Source: Caballeronia jiangsuensis
GTDB lineage: Bacteria; Pseudomonadota; Gammaproteobacteria; Burkholderiales; Burkholderiaceae
Length of the DNA: 64,000 nucleotides
Assembly (NCBI GenBank): GCA_000648925.1
Contig: JFHF01000006.1
Coordinates: 160,773-224,772 of the forward strand
Direction: 5' to 3'
The notes beneath the pieces were generated by a model that was not told the origin of the DNA, made no database searches, and saw only the letters and a list, made by a program, of their open reading frames with translations. Made by a program: the position numbers and the translations under genes. Within the stretch, counting starts at the first letter, position 1; every line of letters starts with the position of its first letter. Positions 24,813-32,597 of this stretch are shown here, in pieces.

Positions 24813-25721
24813 TCACGCAACGGCGCGCGCCCGTATCACCTCCGTTGTCGGCACGTCGTTGCGCTCACGCGAGAGCGTGAAGTCGAAATCGATCAGCGCG
24901 AAGTTGCCATGCACGCCGTACCGCTCGCCTTCCGCGCCTTCGGCCTTCTTCAGTTCCGGCACGAGTCCTTCGCGCGTGGCGAACGCGAAGTCGTCCCACA
25001 GATACGGATCGCCTTCGATGTTGATCTGCGTCGTGAGCTTGCGATAACCCGGCGACGAGACGAAGAAGTGAATATGCGCGGGCCGGTGACCATGCCTGCC
25101 GAGCCGATCGAGAAGTTGCTCCGTCTTGCCGCCCGGCGGCACGCTGTAGCCCACCGGCACGACGCTGCGAAAACTGTAGCCGCCTTGCGAGTCCGTCCGG
25201 ATCGAACCGCGCAGGTTGAACGCGGGCTGTGACTTGTCGAAGTGCGAGTAATTTCCCAGATGGTTCGCGTGCCACACTTCGACCAGCGCGTTCGCGAGCG
25301 GCTTGCCGTCGTCGCCGAGCACGCGGCCGCGCATCACGAGCGTCTGACCGGGATCGTTGCCGTCGTCGATACGCGCATGGCCCGGCGACTCCGGCGCACC
25401 GGCGACATACAACGGCCCTTCGATCGTGCGCGGCGTGCCGCCTTCGAGGCCCGCTTTCTGTTCCGCTTCATCGAGGCGCAGATCGAGAAAATGTTCGAAG
25501 CCGAGTCCCGCAGCGATCAGGCCGAACTCGCCGCGCTGTCCCGTCTCGGTCAGGAAATTGAGCGCGGTCCAGAATTCATCGGGCGTGATGTCGAGATCCT
25601 CGATCGTATAAAAAAGATCCCGCACGATGCGGTTCACGATCGCCTTCGTGCGCGGGTTGCCTTCGCTCGTCGCGCTGTCGTTGATCTTTTGCAGGAGCGT
25701 GTCGATCGTATCGTGGTTCAT
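24813..25721 (-). CDS. catA: Catechol 1,2-dioxygenase
   Basis: The 302-residue intradiol dioxygenase has an N-terminal helical dimerisation domain and a beta-barrel catalytic domain. The four Fe(III) ligands are visible: Y158 (GNYSHFD), Y192 (VPVGYSVP), H216 and H218 (HRPAHIHFF). It cleaves catechol between the hydroxyls to cis,cis-muconate in the cytoplasm. It lies 19 bp after the phenol hydroxylase reductase gene in the same direction, so phenol is routed to ortho cleavage here. No muconate-processing genes (catB, catC) occur in the window. A GGAGAG site precedes the ATG. Confidence 0.95.
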   Translation of the reverse strand: MNHDTIDTLLQKINDSATSEGNPRTKAIVNRIVRDLFYTIEDLDITPDEFWTALNFLTETGQRGEFGLIAAGLGFEHFLDLRLDEAEQKAGLEGGTPRTIEGPLYVAGAPESPGHARIDDGNDPGQTLVMRGRVLGDDGKPLANALVEVWHANHLGNYSHFDKSQPAFNLRGSIRTDSQGGYSFRSVVPVGYSVPPGGKTEQLLDRLGRHGHRPAHIHFFVSSPGYRKLTTQINIEGDPYLWDDFAFATREGLVPELKKAEGAEGERYGVHGNFALIDFDFTLSRERNDVPTTEVIRARAVA

Positions 25722-25740
25722 GGCGTCTCTCCGTCAATAT

Positions 25741-26808
25741 TCAGATCGATTTGAACAAGGGGCTCTTCGCGAGCGCATCGGCGCCGTCCGCGCTGGTGAG
25801 GAACTTCTCCGTGTAGATGTCGCGCTCGAAAAGCTGGCCTTGCATGAGCGTGCGGATCGCGGCTTCGATCATCACGGGTGGGCCGCACAGATACGCCTTG
25901 TGTCCGCGGAACACACCGTCGAAATGTGCCTTCGCCGCGTCGTGCACGAAGCCGCGAAAGCCTTGCCAGGACGAATCCGACGCTTCGTCGGAGAGCGCCG
26001 GCACATACGTGAAGTTCGCGTGCGCGCTTTCGAGCTGCAGAAAAAAATCGTGGTAGTAAAGCTCCGCGCGATTGCGCGCGCCGTACACGAGCGTGATCTG
26101 CCGCGCGTCGTTCTCTTCGAGCAGATCGATGAGCATCGACTTCGGGCTCGACAGTCCCGAGCCGCCCGCGATCAGGATCACCGGCTGCGGGTCCGACTTG
26201 CGCACGAAGAATCGCCCGTAAGGACCGCTGAAGCGGATCTCGTCGCCGGAGCTGATTTTTTCGTGCAGATAACCCGTGCCCTTGCCGCCGGGCACGCGCC
26301 GCACATTCAGTTCGATGACCGTGCGCGACGCCGGCTTGTCCGCAAGCGAGAACGCACGCGGCATGTCCTCGCCGGGGATATGCACGTTCACGTACTGCCC
26401 CGCCTGAAACTCGATGCCGTCGCCGTCCAGTTCGACGAAAATGCCCTTGATCGTCGGTGTGAGATCGATCATCTCTTTCACGCGGCCGGTGTAGTCGCGC
26501 ACGGGGAAGTGGCGCGCGTCCTCGTCTTCGTCGATGTCCGCCTCGATCGTCAGGTCCGATTGCGCCGTCGCGCAGCACGCGAGGCACTTCTGTTCGTCGC
26601 GCTCGAAGTCCATCAACGCGAACGGCGAGGCATGTCCATGTTCGATCTCGCCGTCCAGCACCTGCACCTTGCACGTCGCGCACAGGCCGTGACAGCAGGC
26701 GTGCGGCAGCCATACGCCGGCGCGCATACACGCATCGAGGATGGTCTGCTCCTCCTCGATCTCGATCGTCTGCCCGATCGGCTCGATGGTCAGTTGGTAG
26801 CTCATCAT
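25741..26808 (-). CDS. dmpP: Phenol hydroxylase P5 reductase component
   Basis: The 355-residue flavoprotein has an N-terminal plant-type [2Fe-2S] domain with cysteines C38, C43, C46 and a fourth near C78. An FAD-binding barrel (RAFSLADKP) and an NAD-binding domain (LIAGGSGLSSPKSML) follow. It transfers electrons from NADH to the diiron hydroxylase. Two consecutive ATGs begin the frame (26808 and 26805), and the second is better spaced from the GGAG site. It is the last of the six hydroxylase genes, followed directly by catA. Confidence 0.95.
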   Translation of the reverse strand: MMSYQLTIEPIGQTIEIEEEQTILDACMRAGVWLPHACCHGLCATCKVQVLDGEIEHGHASPFALMDFERDEQKCLACCATAQSDLTIEADIDEDEDARHFPVRDYTGRVKEMIDLTPTIKGIFVELDGDGIEFQAGQYVNVHIPGEDMPRAFSLADKPASRTVIELNVRRVPGGKGTGYLHEKISSGDEIRFSGPYGRFFVRKSDPQPVILIAGGSGLSSPKSMLIDLLEENDARQITLVYGARNRAELYYHDFFLQLESAHANFTYVPALSDEASDSSWQGFRGFVHDAAKAHFDGVFRGHKAYLCGPPVMIEAAIRTLMQGQLFERDIYTEKFLTSADGADALAKSPLFKSI

Positions 26809-26818
26809 CGTCTCCGTT

Positions 26819-27181
26819 CTAGCTGCACGATCCGCCGATGCCCGTCAGACCCGGCGTGCGAAAGCGAATGACCGCCTTGTGACCGAGTCCGTTTTCGCCG
26901 ATGCTCCTGTCGAAATCTGGCGTGAACGCCTCGCCGGACCTGAACCATTCGATGGCCTGCACATCGACCTTTTGCCAGTCCGGATGCGAGCCATACATCG
27001 CCGGAAGCACTTCGTCGATGAGCGCCCTGAACGGCGTCGCCGCTTCGACGGGAATGCAGTGCGGCGCGCAGAACATCAGATGATCCTCCCAGCCGACGAA
27101 GAGCAATTGCTTGCCGCGATAGTTCTCAACGCGGTCCCTGATCTCGCCCGTATAGCCTTCCTTCAGCGCGATGACTGACAT
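26819..27181 (-). CDS. dmpO: Phenol hydroxylase P4 component
   Basis: The 120-residue protein begins MSVIALKEGYTGEIRDRVEN and has the full length of DmpO/TomA4-type subunits. It is a component of the multicomponent phenol hydroxylase and part of the (alpha-beta-gamma)2 oxygenase. The start at 27181 is set by AGGAGAC upstream; the open frame continues further upstream as shadow of dmpN. Gaps of 10 bp to dmpP and 23 bp to dmpN support a single operon. Confidence 0.93.
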   Translation of the reverse strand: MSVIALKEGYTGEIRDRVENYRGKQLLFVGWEDHLMFCAPHCIPVEAATPFRALIDEVLPAMYGSHPDWQKVDVQAIEWFRSGEAFTPDFDRSIGENGLGHKAVIRFRTPGLTGIGGSCS

Positions 27182-27204
27182 GATTCGTCTCCTGTGTGGT
27201 GTCT

Positions 27205-28794
27205 TTACGCAGCGTCCCGATGCGCCTCGGGCGCTTCTTCGCCGCCGTGGCTCGGCTTGCCGGTCCAGCGCAGCCAGTTCCTGCGGTCGGGCGAGTCCTC
27301 GAACTCGTGGCCGTCCTCGCCCACGTTGATGTGGTAGTAGCGCAGCACTTCGAGCATCGGATCGAAGCCGGGCGCGCTTGGGTCGGCATCTTCGGCAAAG
27401 CAGTTGCCCTGATAGATCTGCTGCACCGGCATCCATGCCTGCACGTACTTCTCGGGCTCGTTGTCGAAGATGTCCTTGCAGCCGTCTGAACAGAAGTGAA
27501 ACTTGTTGCCGAGGTAATCGCTCTCGCGGTAGCAGATCTTCGTCGGGTCGTCGGGTTCGGTGAACGCCATCGGAATCTGGCAGGTCTGGCACAGCATCGG
27601 CAGGGTCATGTTGTAGAAGCGTTTGCCCGCCTGTTGCTCTTCGCGCCAGTGTTCGAGGCGCGGGCGATAGAGCCGGTCGAAGGTGTCCGGATATTTTTCA
27701 GCGAGCCACTGCATCTCGTCTTCGAACGGAATCCACGTATGCATCGCGGCGGCGTGCGTGTAGTTGTAGAAGATGCCCCACGCCTCGTGCGAGAGACGGT
27801 CCTTCTCCTTCATCGCCACGTCGTGATACTTCGGCATGCGGATGCCGTAGCGTTCGAGATCGTGAAAGAGCGCGCCGCCGTTCTTCTCGAAGTACGTCTC
27901 CCACGCTTCCTGCCACGACATGATGCGTTTGGGGAGCATGTAGTCCATCATCATCGCGACCAGCGTGAGCAGGCGATAGCCGCGCCAGAACCACTTGTCG
28001 ATCCACTTCTGGATGATCGGCACATTGCCCGGATCCTGCTCCAGCAGGAACTTCACGACTTCGAGGCCCAGCGTCATGTGGCGCGATTCGTCGGACTGCG
28101 CGGAGAAGCCGAAGGTGACCGTCGCCATATCGCCGTTGAAGGCCGCGCCCGACATGAACGGCATGAACAGCAGATTGGTCAGCACGTATTCGAACGAGAA
28201 CGAGATGGCGGTCACGAACTCGAACGGGCCGGCGCTCATCGCGTCCTCGAAGTACGACTTCGGCACGGACAAGTACCACACGCGATCGTGCATGTGCCTG
28301 AAGTCGTGAAAGCCGTTGAAGTACTTGTTGTAGTGGCTGATCGTATGCACCTGCGTCTGCGCATGACGCAACTCGTCGATCGCCTGCATCTGGCACGCGA
28401 TGCGCGCACCCGCGCCGCGGAAGTTGCGCCCCGCGAGCGCAAAGCCGCGATGCGCCGCGTATTCGAGCGGACTCACGCCGGTGAGAAAGAGCTTGAGCGC
28501 GTTGATGTAGCGCGGGTCCGTGACGTTGAACTGGCCGTTGTTCTGCTGGAAGGCGTCGATGATCGCGTAGAGCTTGCGTTCCTTCTCGCCCTGATACTTC
28601 CAGTAGGCGTCCATCGTGAGGCGGAACGGGTCTTCCCACTTGTCCCAGTCGTGCACCTTGATGCCTTCGAAGCGGTCATAGGGAAAGACCTCGTCCATCG
28701 GCTGATAGGTGGTGTCCCAGCCGAGGCCGCGTGTAAGCATCGCGTAGTTTTCCTTGATGCTCAGCTTCTTCGGCGCGGATTGTTGTGTGCTCAT
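27205..28794 (-). CDS. dmpN: Phenol hydroxylase P3, diiron oxygenase large subunit
   Basis: The 529-residue alpha subunit contains both carboxylate-bridged diiron motifs, D140-E-L-R-H144 and D235-E-S-R-H239, with E111 as a likely additional ligand. A C-terminal zinc-finger-like YHS region (CQTCQIP...CYRESDYLGNKFHFC) is present, as in other phenol hydroxylases. It hydroxylates phenol to catechol with O2 and NADH-derived electrons. AAGGGAG precedes the ATG. It is full length with no missing ligand. Confidence 0.96.
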   Translation of the reverse strand: MSTQQSAPKKLSIKENYAMLTRGLGWDTTYQPMDEVFPYDRFEGIKVHDWDKWEDPFRLTMDAYWKYQGEKERKLYAIIDAFQQNNGQFNVTDPRYINALKLFLTGVSPLEYAAHRGFALAGRNFRGAGARIACQMQAIDELRHAQTQVHTISHYNKYFNGFHDFRHMHDRVWYLSVPKSYFEDAMSAGPFEFVTAISFSFEYVLTNLLFMPFMSGAAFNGDMATVTFGFSAQSDESRHMTLGLEVVKFLLEQDPGNVPIIQKWIDKWFWRGYRLLTLVAMMMDYMLPKRIMSWQEAWETYFEKNGGALFHDLERYGIRMPKYHDVAMKEKDRLSHEAWGIFYNYTHAAAMHTWIPFEDEMQWLAEKYPDTFDRLYRPRLEHWREEQQAGKRFYNMTLPMLCQTCQIPMAFTEPDDPTKICYRESDYLGNKFHFCSDGCKDIFDNEPEKYVQAWMPVQQIYQGNCFAEDADPSAPGFDPMLEVLRYYHINVGEDGHEFEDSPDRRNWLRWTGKPSHGGEEAPEAHRDAA

Positions 28795-28819
28795 TTGCTT
28801 GACTCCCTTAGGTTGCCGC

Positions 28820-29092
28820 TCAGGCTTTCCATTCGAGGATGAATTCGTCGTCGGTTTCGTCGATGTTGCCGCCGAGCGAAATCAGGTTCAGTTGCAACTC
28901 GCGCAGGTCGAAGTCGCGGCCGATCAGCGCTTCGATCGATTCGCGCCGGATGACGAGCCTGCCCACGGCATCGATCTTGACCATCGCCGGAAACGCGTTG
29001 ACGACCGCATGCGGGTTGTCCGCCTGAATCGCCTCGATGATCGGTCGCGAATCGTCGTTCGCCTGAAACGCGATGAATACGGAATCAGCCAT
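28820..29092 (-). CDS. dmpM: Phenol hydroxylase P2, regulatory/effector protein
   Basis: The 90-residue cofactorless effector protein begins MADSVFIAFQANDDSRPIIE. It binds the diiron oxygenase and gates turnover, like MmoB and TomA2. The ATG at 29092 overlaps the last 8 bp of dmpL, so translation is coupled. An upstream in-frame start is within dmpL and lacks support. Confidence 0.93.
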   Translation of the reverse strand: MADSVFIAFQANDDSRPIIEAIQADNPHAVVNAFPAMVKIDAVGRLVIRRESIEALIGRDFDLRELQLNLISLGGNIDETDDEFILEWKA

Positions 29093-30092
29093 GACTCGCC
29101 TCCACGCCCTGTTTCGCGATTCGCGCATCGAACGCCTGCGCGATGGCTTCGAGCGCGTGATGCGCGTCGTCGTCCAGCGCCGCGATGGCGAACGGCTTCA
29201 ATGCCTCGATCACCGCGGCCCGCCACTTCGCGATCCATTGCCCGAGCAATGCCGCATTGGCGGGCGACTCGGCGGCCGCGGTCTTGATGGTCGCGTCGAC
29301 CCAGCGGCTCGTTTCATCGAACCAGCTGCTCGCGAACTCGTTGAGCATGCCGAGCCCCGGACCGTGCAGACGCGTGATGCGCTCGTCGATGTGCCGGTAC
29401 ACGAGGGGATACAGCAGGCCGTCGAGCACGACGTTCTGCGCGACGAAGGTCTCGAACCAGTCGCGCACGACCATCGTGTCCTCCACGACGCGCCGCAGTC
29501 CCTGCCACATGGGATCGTCGAGCCAGCGCGCCTTGCCTTCGACGAGCGACGTGCCCTGATTGCCGTCCAGCGCGAGCCCGATGCGCGACAGGTATTGCGC
29601 GATGCCGAGCCGGTCCATGCAATGGAACATCGTCGCCTGCGTGATGGCCGTGCCCCAGCCGTAGCCGGTCACGAAGCAGTTGTTCGTGTTGGCCGCCCAT
29701 TCGACGTGACGCAGCGGCACCATGAGCGATGCGATGTGCGCCTTCGCTTCGTCGGAGAGAGCGGAAAGCAGATGCCGCCTCGCGACGAACTCGAAGTTCT
29801 TCTCCATCGCTTCCTGTTGCCTCGATCGGGCGATGGTGTACGCGCCGTAGTAGTACTGACGCGGGTCCTTGAACGCATACCAGTCGTTCATCACAATGGC
29901 CGTGCGGCCTTTGTCGTAAAGCTCGAACTCCGGCTGCCACAGCGGACGATAGTGAAAGTTGACCTCGGGTTGCAGGTCGAAAGTCGCTTCCTGATAACGC
30001 GACGCGGGCTTGTCCGCGCCGAGCCGCCGCGCGACGTGCGAGAAAGTCTGCCGCACCTGCTCGACGGCCGACGTCTTGATGTCGATCTGCAT
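29085..30092 (-). CDS. dmpL: Phenol hydroxylase P1, oxygenase small (beta) subunit
   Basis: The 335-residue ferritin-like helical beta subunit pairs with DmpN. Recognisable segments include FHYRPLWQPEFELYDKGRTA and VPLRHVEWAANTNNCFVTGYG. It has no metal site, as expected, and stabilises the oxygenase dimer. A strong GAGGAGTGAGGA ribosome site precedes the ATG. It follows dmpK by 32 bp. Confidence 0.94.
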   Translation of the reverse strand: MQIDIKTSAVEQVRQTFSHVARRLGADKPASRYQEATFDLQPEVNFHYRPLWQPEFELYDKGRTAIVMNDWYAFKDPRQYYYGAYTIARSRQQEAMEKNFEFVARRHLLSALSDEAKAHIASLMVPLRHVEWAANTNNCFVTGYGWGTAITQATMFHCMDRLGIAQYLSRIGLALDGNQGTSLVEGKARWLDDPMWQGLRRVVEDTMVVRDWFETFVAQNVVLDGLLYPLVYRHIDERITRLHGPGLGMLNEFASSWFDETSRWVDATIKTAAAESPANAALLGQWIAKWRAAVIEALKPFAIAALDDDAHHALEAIAQAFDARIAKQGVEASHG

Positions 30093-30124
30093 TCCTCACT
30101 CCTCTGGTTTGACTTAGTGGGGGA

Positions 30125-30394
30125 TCATTCGGAGAGTCCGGGCTGGCCGTAGCGCCACTTCGCCTGATCGATGTCGAGCTGCGCGCCTTCGTCGCGCGTC
30201 AGATAGGTCACGCGATTCGCGCGGCAGAATGACTGAAATTCGCGCAGCGGCATCACGAGCTCGACGCTCAACTCCGGATCGCCGATCGAAAAGTCGAACT
30301 CGACGAAGCCGTCGTCCCTCTGCTCCCTGAAGCGCACATAGCGCCGGGTGATGTCGAACGTGCGCGGAGGCCGCGCATAAGCGGGCAGTGACAT
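30125..30394 (-). CDS. dmpK: Phenol hydroxylase P0, assembly component
   Basis: The 89-residue protein has the pattern RYVRFREQRDDGFVEFDFSIGDPELSVELVMP split around short loops, as in the DmpK/TomA0 family. It is not part of the active enzyme but helps load iron into the oxygenase. It is the first gene of the operon. AAGGAGA precedes the ATG, and a sigma-54 promoter lies about 80 bp upstream. Confidence 0.92.
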   Translation of the reverse strand: MSLPAYARPPRTFDITRRYVRFREQRDDGFVEFDFSIGDPELSVELVMPLREFQSFCRANRVTYLTRDEGAQLDIDQAKWRYGQPGLSE

Positions 30395-30473
30395 CGCTGT
30401 CTCCTTGGTTTTCGTCTACGTGGCCGGCCTTGCATCGATGATTTGATCGGGAACCGGCGTGCGCACCCTATAA

Positions 30474-30490
30474 GGCAACACGTGTGCCAA
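30474..30490 (-). promoter_or_regulatory. Sigma-54 (-24/-12) promoter of the phenol hydroxylase operon
   Basis: On the minus strand the sequence reads TTGGCAC-ACGTG-TTGCC, a near-perfect match to TGGCAC-N5-TTGCW. Both the GG and GC dinucleotides are present at the right distance. Transcription would start near 30462, about 70 bp before dmpK. A sigma-54 activator gene is divergently placed next to it. The 402 bp between dmpK and the activator start contain this promoter and the upstream sites listed separately; no gene is supported there. Confidence 0.85.
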
Positions 30491-30614
30491 TCGTGGAATG
30501 CAGAGGGAACGATGGCGTCGTCGCGCGATGGCGCGAGCCTTGTGCGACGGGCGCGCGAGGCATCGAAGCTTTTTCCGCTGCGCGATTCCATGCCCGTCGG
30601 CGCATTCTCCCGAG

Positions 30615-30671
30615 TCGATCAAATGCTCGAAACGCGCGTGATTCCGTGCGTGACGGGTTTATCAAATCCGT
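30615..30671. promoter_or_regulatory. Paired upstream activating sites for the DmpR-type regulator
   Basis: TCGATCA-AA-TGCTCGA (30615-30630) is an inverted repeat with 6 of 7 pairs matching. The ATCAAAT core at 30618-30624 recurs at 30661-30667, exactly 43 bp away. That places the two at roughly -160 and -200 from the predicted start. DmpR/XylR-type activators bind two such sites spaced about four helical turns apart. The second site is less symmetric. Confidence 0.6.
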
Positions 30672-30796
30672 ATCAGGGAAGGCCCCGATAGCGCCGCTGC
30701 CGCCACCCGCGAACCGGGCGGCCGAGCATTGCGCGCCACACGCACATCGCCTATCGTGGTGCCATGAAAACGAGTAGACAGCAGGAGACAAACGCA

Positions 30797-32584
30797 ATGC
30801 CACGCCGCGAGAAAGCGTCTGTGAACGCGCAGGACGGCATGTCGATGGTCGCGCCCAAGGGCGCCCCGGTTGACAGCCTTCGCTATCCCGACATCGCCGA
30901 TCTGATGTCGCGGCTGCACTTCTCTCCCGGCGACGGCCGCATCTGGCTCGACGAACAGCGCATGCTGCTCGTGCATACCGGCGCGATGGGCTCGATGCGA
31001 CGCGAGTTGATCGAGAGCCTCGGGATCGATGCCGCACGCGGTCTGCTCACCCGCATGGGCTACAACTCCGGCGCACGCGATGCCGAACTCGCGCGCCGCG
31101 TGCGCCCGGAGAACAGCATCACCGAGATGTTCGCGGTCGGGCCGCAATTGCATATGCTCGAAGGCATGACGGTGGTGGAGCCGGTGCGCCTCGAAATCGA
31201 CGTCGAGCGCGGGCAGTACTACGGCGAATTCATCTGGAAGAACTGCGCGGAAGACGAGGAGCACGTGCGGATCTACGGCATCGGCGCGGAGCCGGTCTGC
31301 TGGACGCAGCTCGGCTATGCGGCGGGCTACACGAGCGTATTCATGGGTCGCCCGATTCTCTATCGCGAAGTGGAATGCCGCGCGCTCGGGCAGGCGCATT
31401 GCAGGATCATCGGCAAGCCGGTGGAAGAGTGGGGCGAGGAAGCCGCCGACGATCTGCGCTTCATGCAGGCGCAGACCTTCACGCAGGGGCTATCGGCGAA
31501 CAATGCGGGCGGTCAGGGCGCGTTCGGCGACGAGAACATGGTCGGCGCTTCGCCCGGATTCAACGCGGTGTGCCACATGATCAGGCGCGTCGCGGGCACG
31601 CGTGCGACCGTGCTGTTCCTCGGCGAGAGCGGCGTCGGCAAGGAAGTGTGCGCGCGCACCTTGCACAGGATCAGCAAGCGCAGCGATGGCCCGTTCGTCG
31701 CCGTGAACTGCGCGGCGATTCCCGAAGCGCTCGTCGAATCGGAGCTCTTCGGCGTCGACAAGGGCGGCTTCACCGATGCCACGCAAAGCCGCCCCGGACG
31801 CTTCGAACGCGCGCATGGCGGCACGCTGTTTCTCGATGAGATCGGCATTCTCAGCATGACCGCGCAAGGCAAGCTGCTGCGCGCGTTGCAGGAAGGCGAG
31901 ATCGAGCGCGTGGGCGGCACCGAGACGCGGCGCGTGGACGTGCGCGTGGTCGCCGCGACCAATCTCGACCTGCGCGACGAGATTCGCGCGGGGCGCTTCC
32001 GCGAAGACCTGTACTTTCGTCTGAACGTGTTTCCGATTCGCGTGCCGTCACTGCGCGAGCGGCGCGAGGACCTGCCCGTGCTGCTCAATCACATGCTGCG
32101 CAAGTATCGCGAGCGGCACGAGCGCAATGTCACCGGCTTCACGCCGCGCGCGCTCGATGCGCTCCTGAACTATGGCTGGCCGGGCAATATCCGCGAACTG
32201 GAGAATATCGTGGAGCGGGGCGTGATCCTCGCGAACCATGACGGCGCGATCGATATCGGCCATCTCTTCACGAGCGGCGAGAGCATCGACACCGGGACAT
32301 TCGGTATCGGCGACGATGGCTCGCTGACGGCTTCGCGCTCCTTGCTCGCGCAAGCGGGCCAAACGGGTGGCGACGAAGTCGATCGCGTCACGCGCAAGGT
32401 GAATAGTCTGTTGCTGGGCATCGGCGGGGACGTGGAGCCCACGTCGCTCGATGACATCGAAACCGCGTTGCTGAAAAGCGCGGTGCAGCGGGCGGACGGC
32501 AACCTCTCGGCGGCGGCTCGTACGCTCGGCATCACGCGGCCGCAACTCGTTTATCGCCTGAAAAGCCGGGGATTGCGTCTTTGA
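30797..32584 (+). CDS. dmpR: Sigma-54-dependent phenol-responsive activator (DmpR/XylR family)
   Basis: The 595-residue protein begins with an XylR_N/V4R sensory domain (residues ~20-200, with the ERGQYYGEF and GQAHCRIIGKPVEEW segments). A linker leads to the AAA+ domain with Walker A GESGVGKE and Walker B GGTLFLDEIG. A Fis-type helix-turn-helix ends the protein (LSAAARTLGITRPQLVYRLK). Aromatic effectors bind the sensory domain and release ATPase activity, driving the sigma-54 promoter of the divergent hydroxylase genes. AGGAG at 30783-30787 favours the ATG at 30797 over one at 30764. The sigma-54 contact loop reads GGFTDA (residues 323-328) instead of GAFTGA. Confidence 0.93.
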   Translation: MPRREKASVNAQDGMSMVAPKGAPVDSLRYPDIADLMSRLHFSPGDGRIWLDEQRMLLVHTGAMGSMRRELIESLGIDAARGLLTRMGYNSGARDAELARRVRPENSITEMFAVGPQLHMLEGMTVVEPVRLEIDVERGQYYGEFIWKNCAEDEEHVRIYGIGAEPVCWTQLGYAAGYTSVFMGRPILYREVECRALGQAHCRIIGKPVEEWGEEAADDLRFMQAQTFTQGLSANNAGGQGAFGDENMVGASPGFNAVCHMIRRVAGTRATVLFLGESGVGKEVCARTLHRISKRSDGPFVAVNCAAIPEALVESELFGVDKGGFTDATQSRPGRFERAHGGTLFLDEIGILSMTAQGKLLRALQEGEIERVGGTETRRVDVRVVAATNLDLRDEIRAGRFREDLYFRLNVFPIRVPSLRERREDLPVLLNHMLRKYRERHERNVTGFTPRALDALLNYGWPGNIRELENIVERGVILANHDGAIDIGHLFTSGESIDTGTFGIGDDGSLTASRSLLAQAGQTGGDEVDRVTRKVNSLLLGIGGDVEPTSLDDIETALLKSAVQRADGNLSAAARTLGITRPQLVYRLKSRGLRL

Positions 32585-32597
32585 TGTCGGGCGTCTC

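Noticed and set aside
22988..24880. A 630-codon open frame on the plus strand opposite the arylsulfatase
   Set aside because: No recognisable fold, and the opposite strand encodes an intact sulfatase with the CSPTR motif.
30443..30691. An 82-codon plus-strand frame between dmpK and dmpR
   Set aside because: It covers the sigma-54 promoter and upstream sites, has no ribosome site and no known domain.
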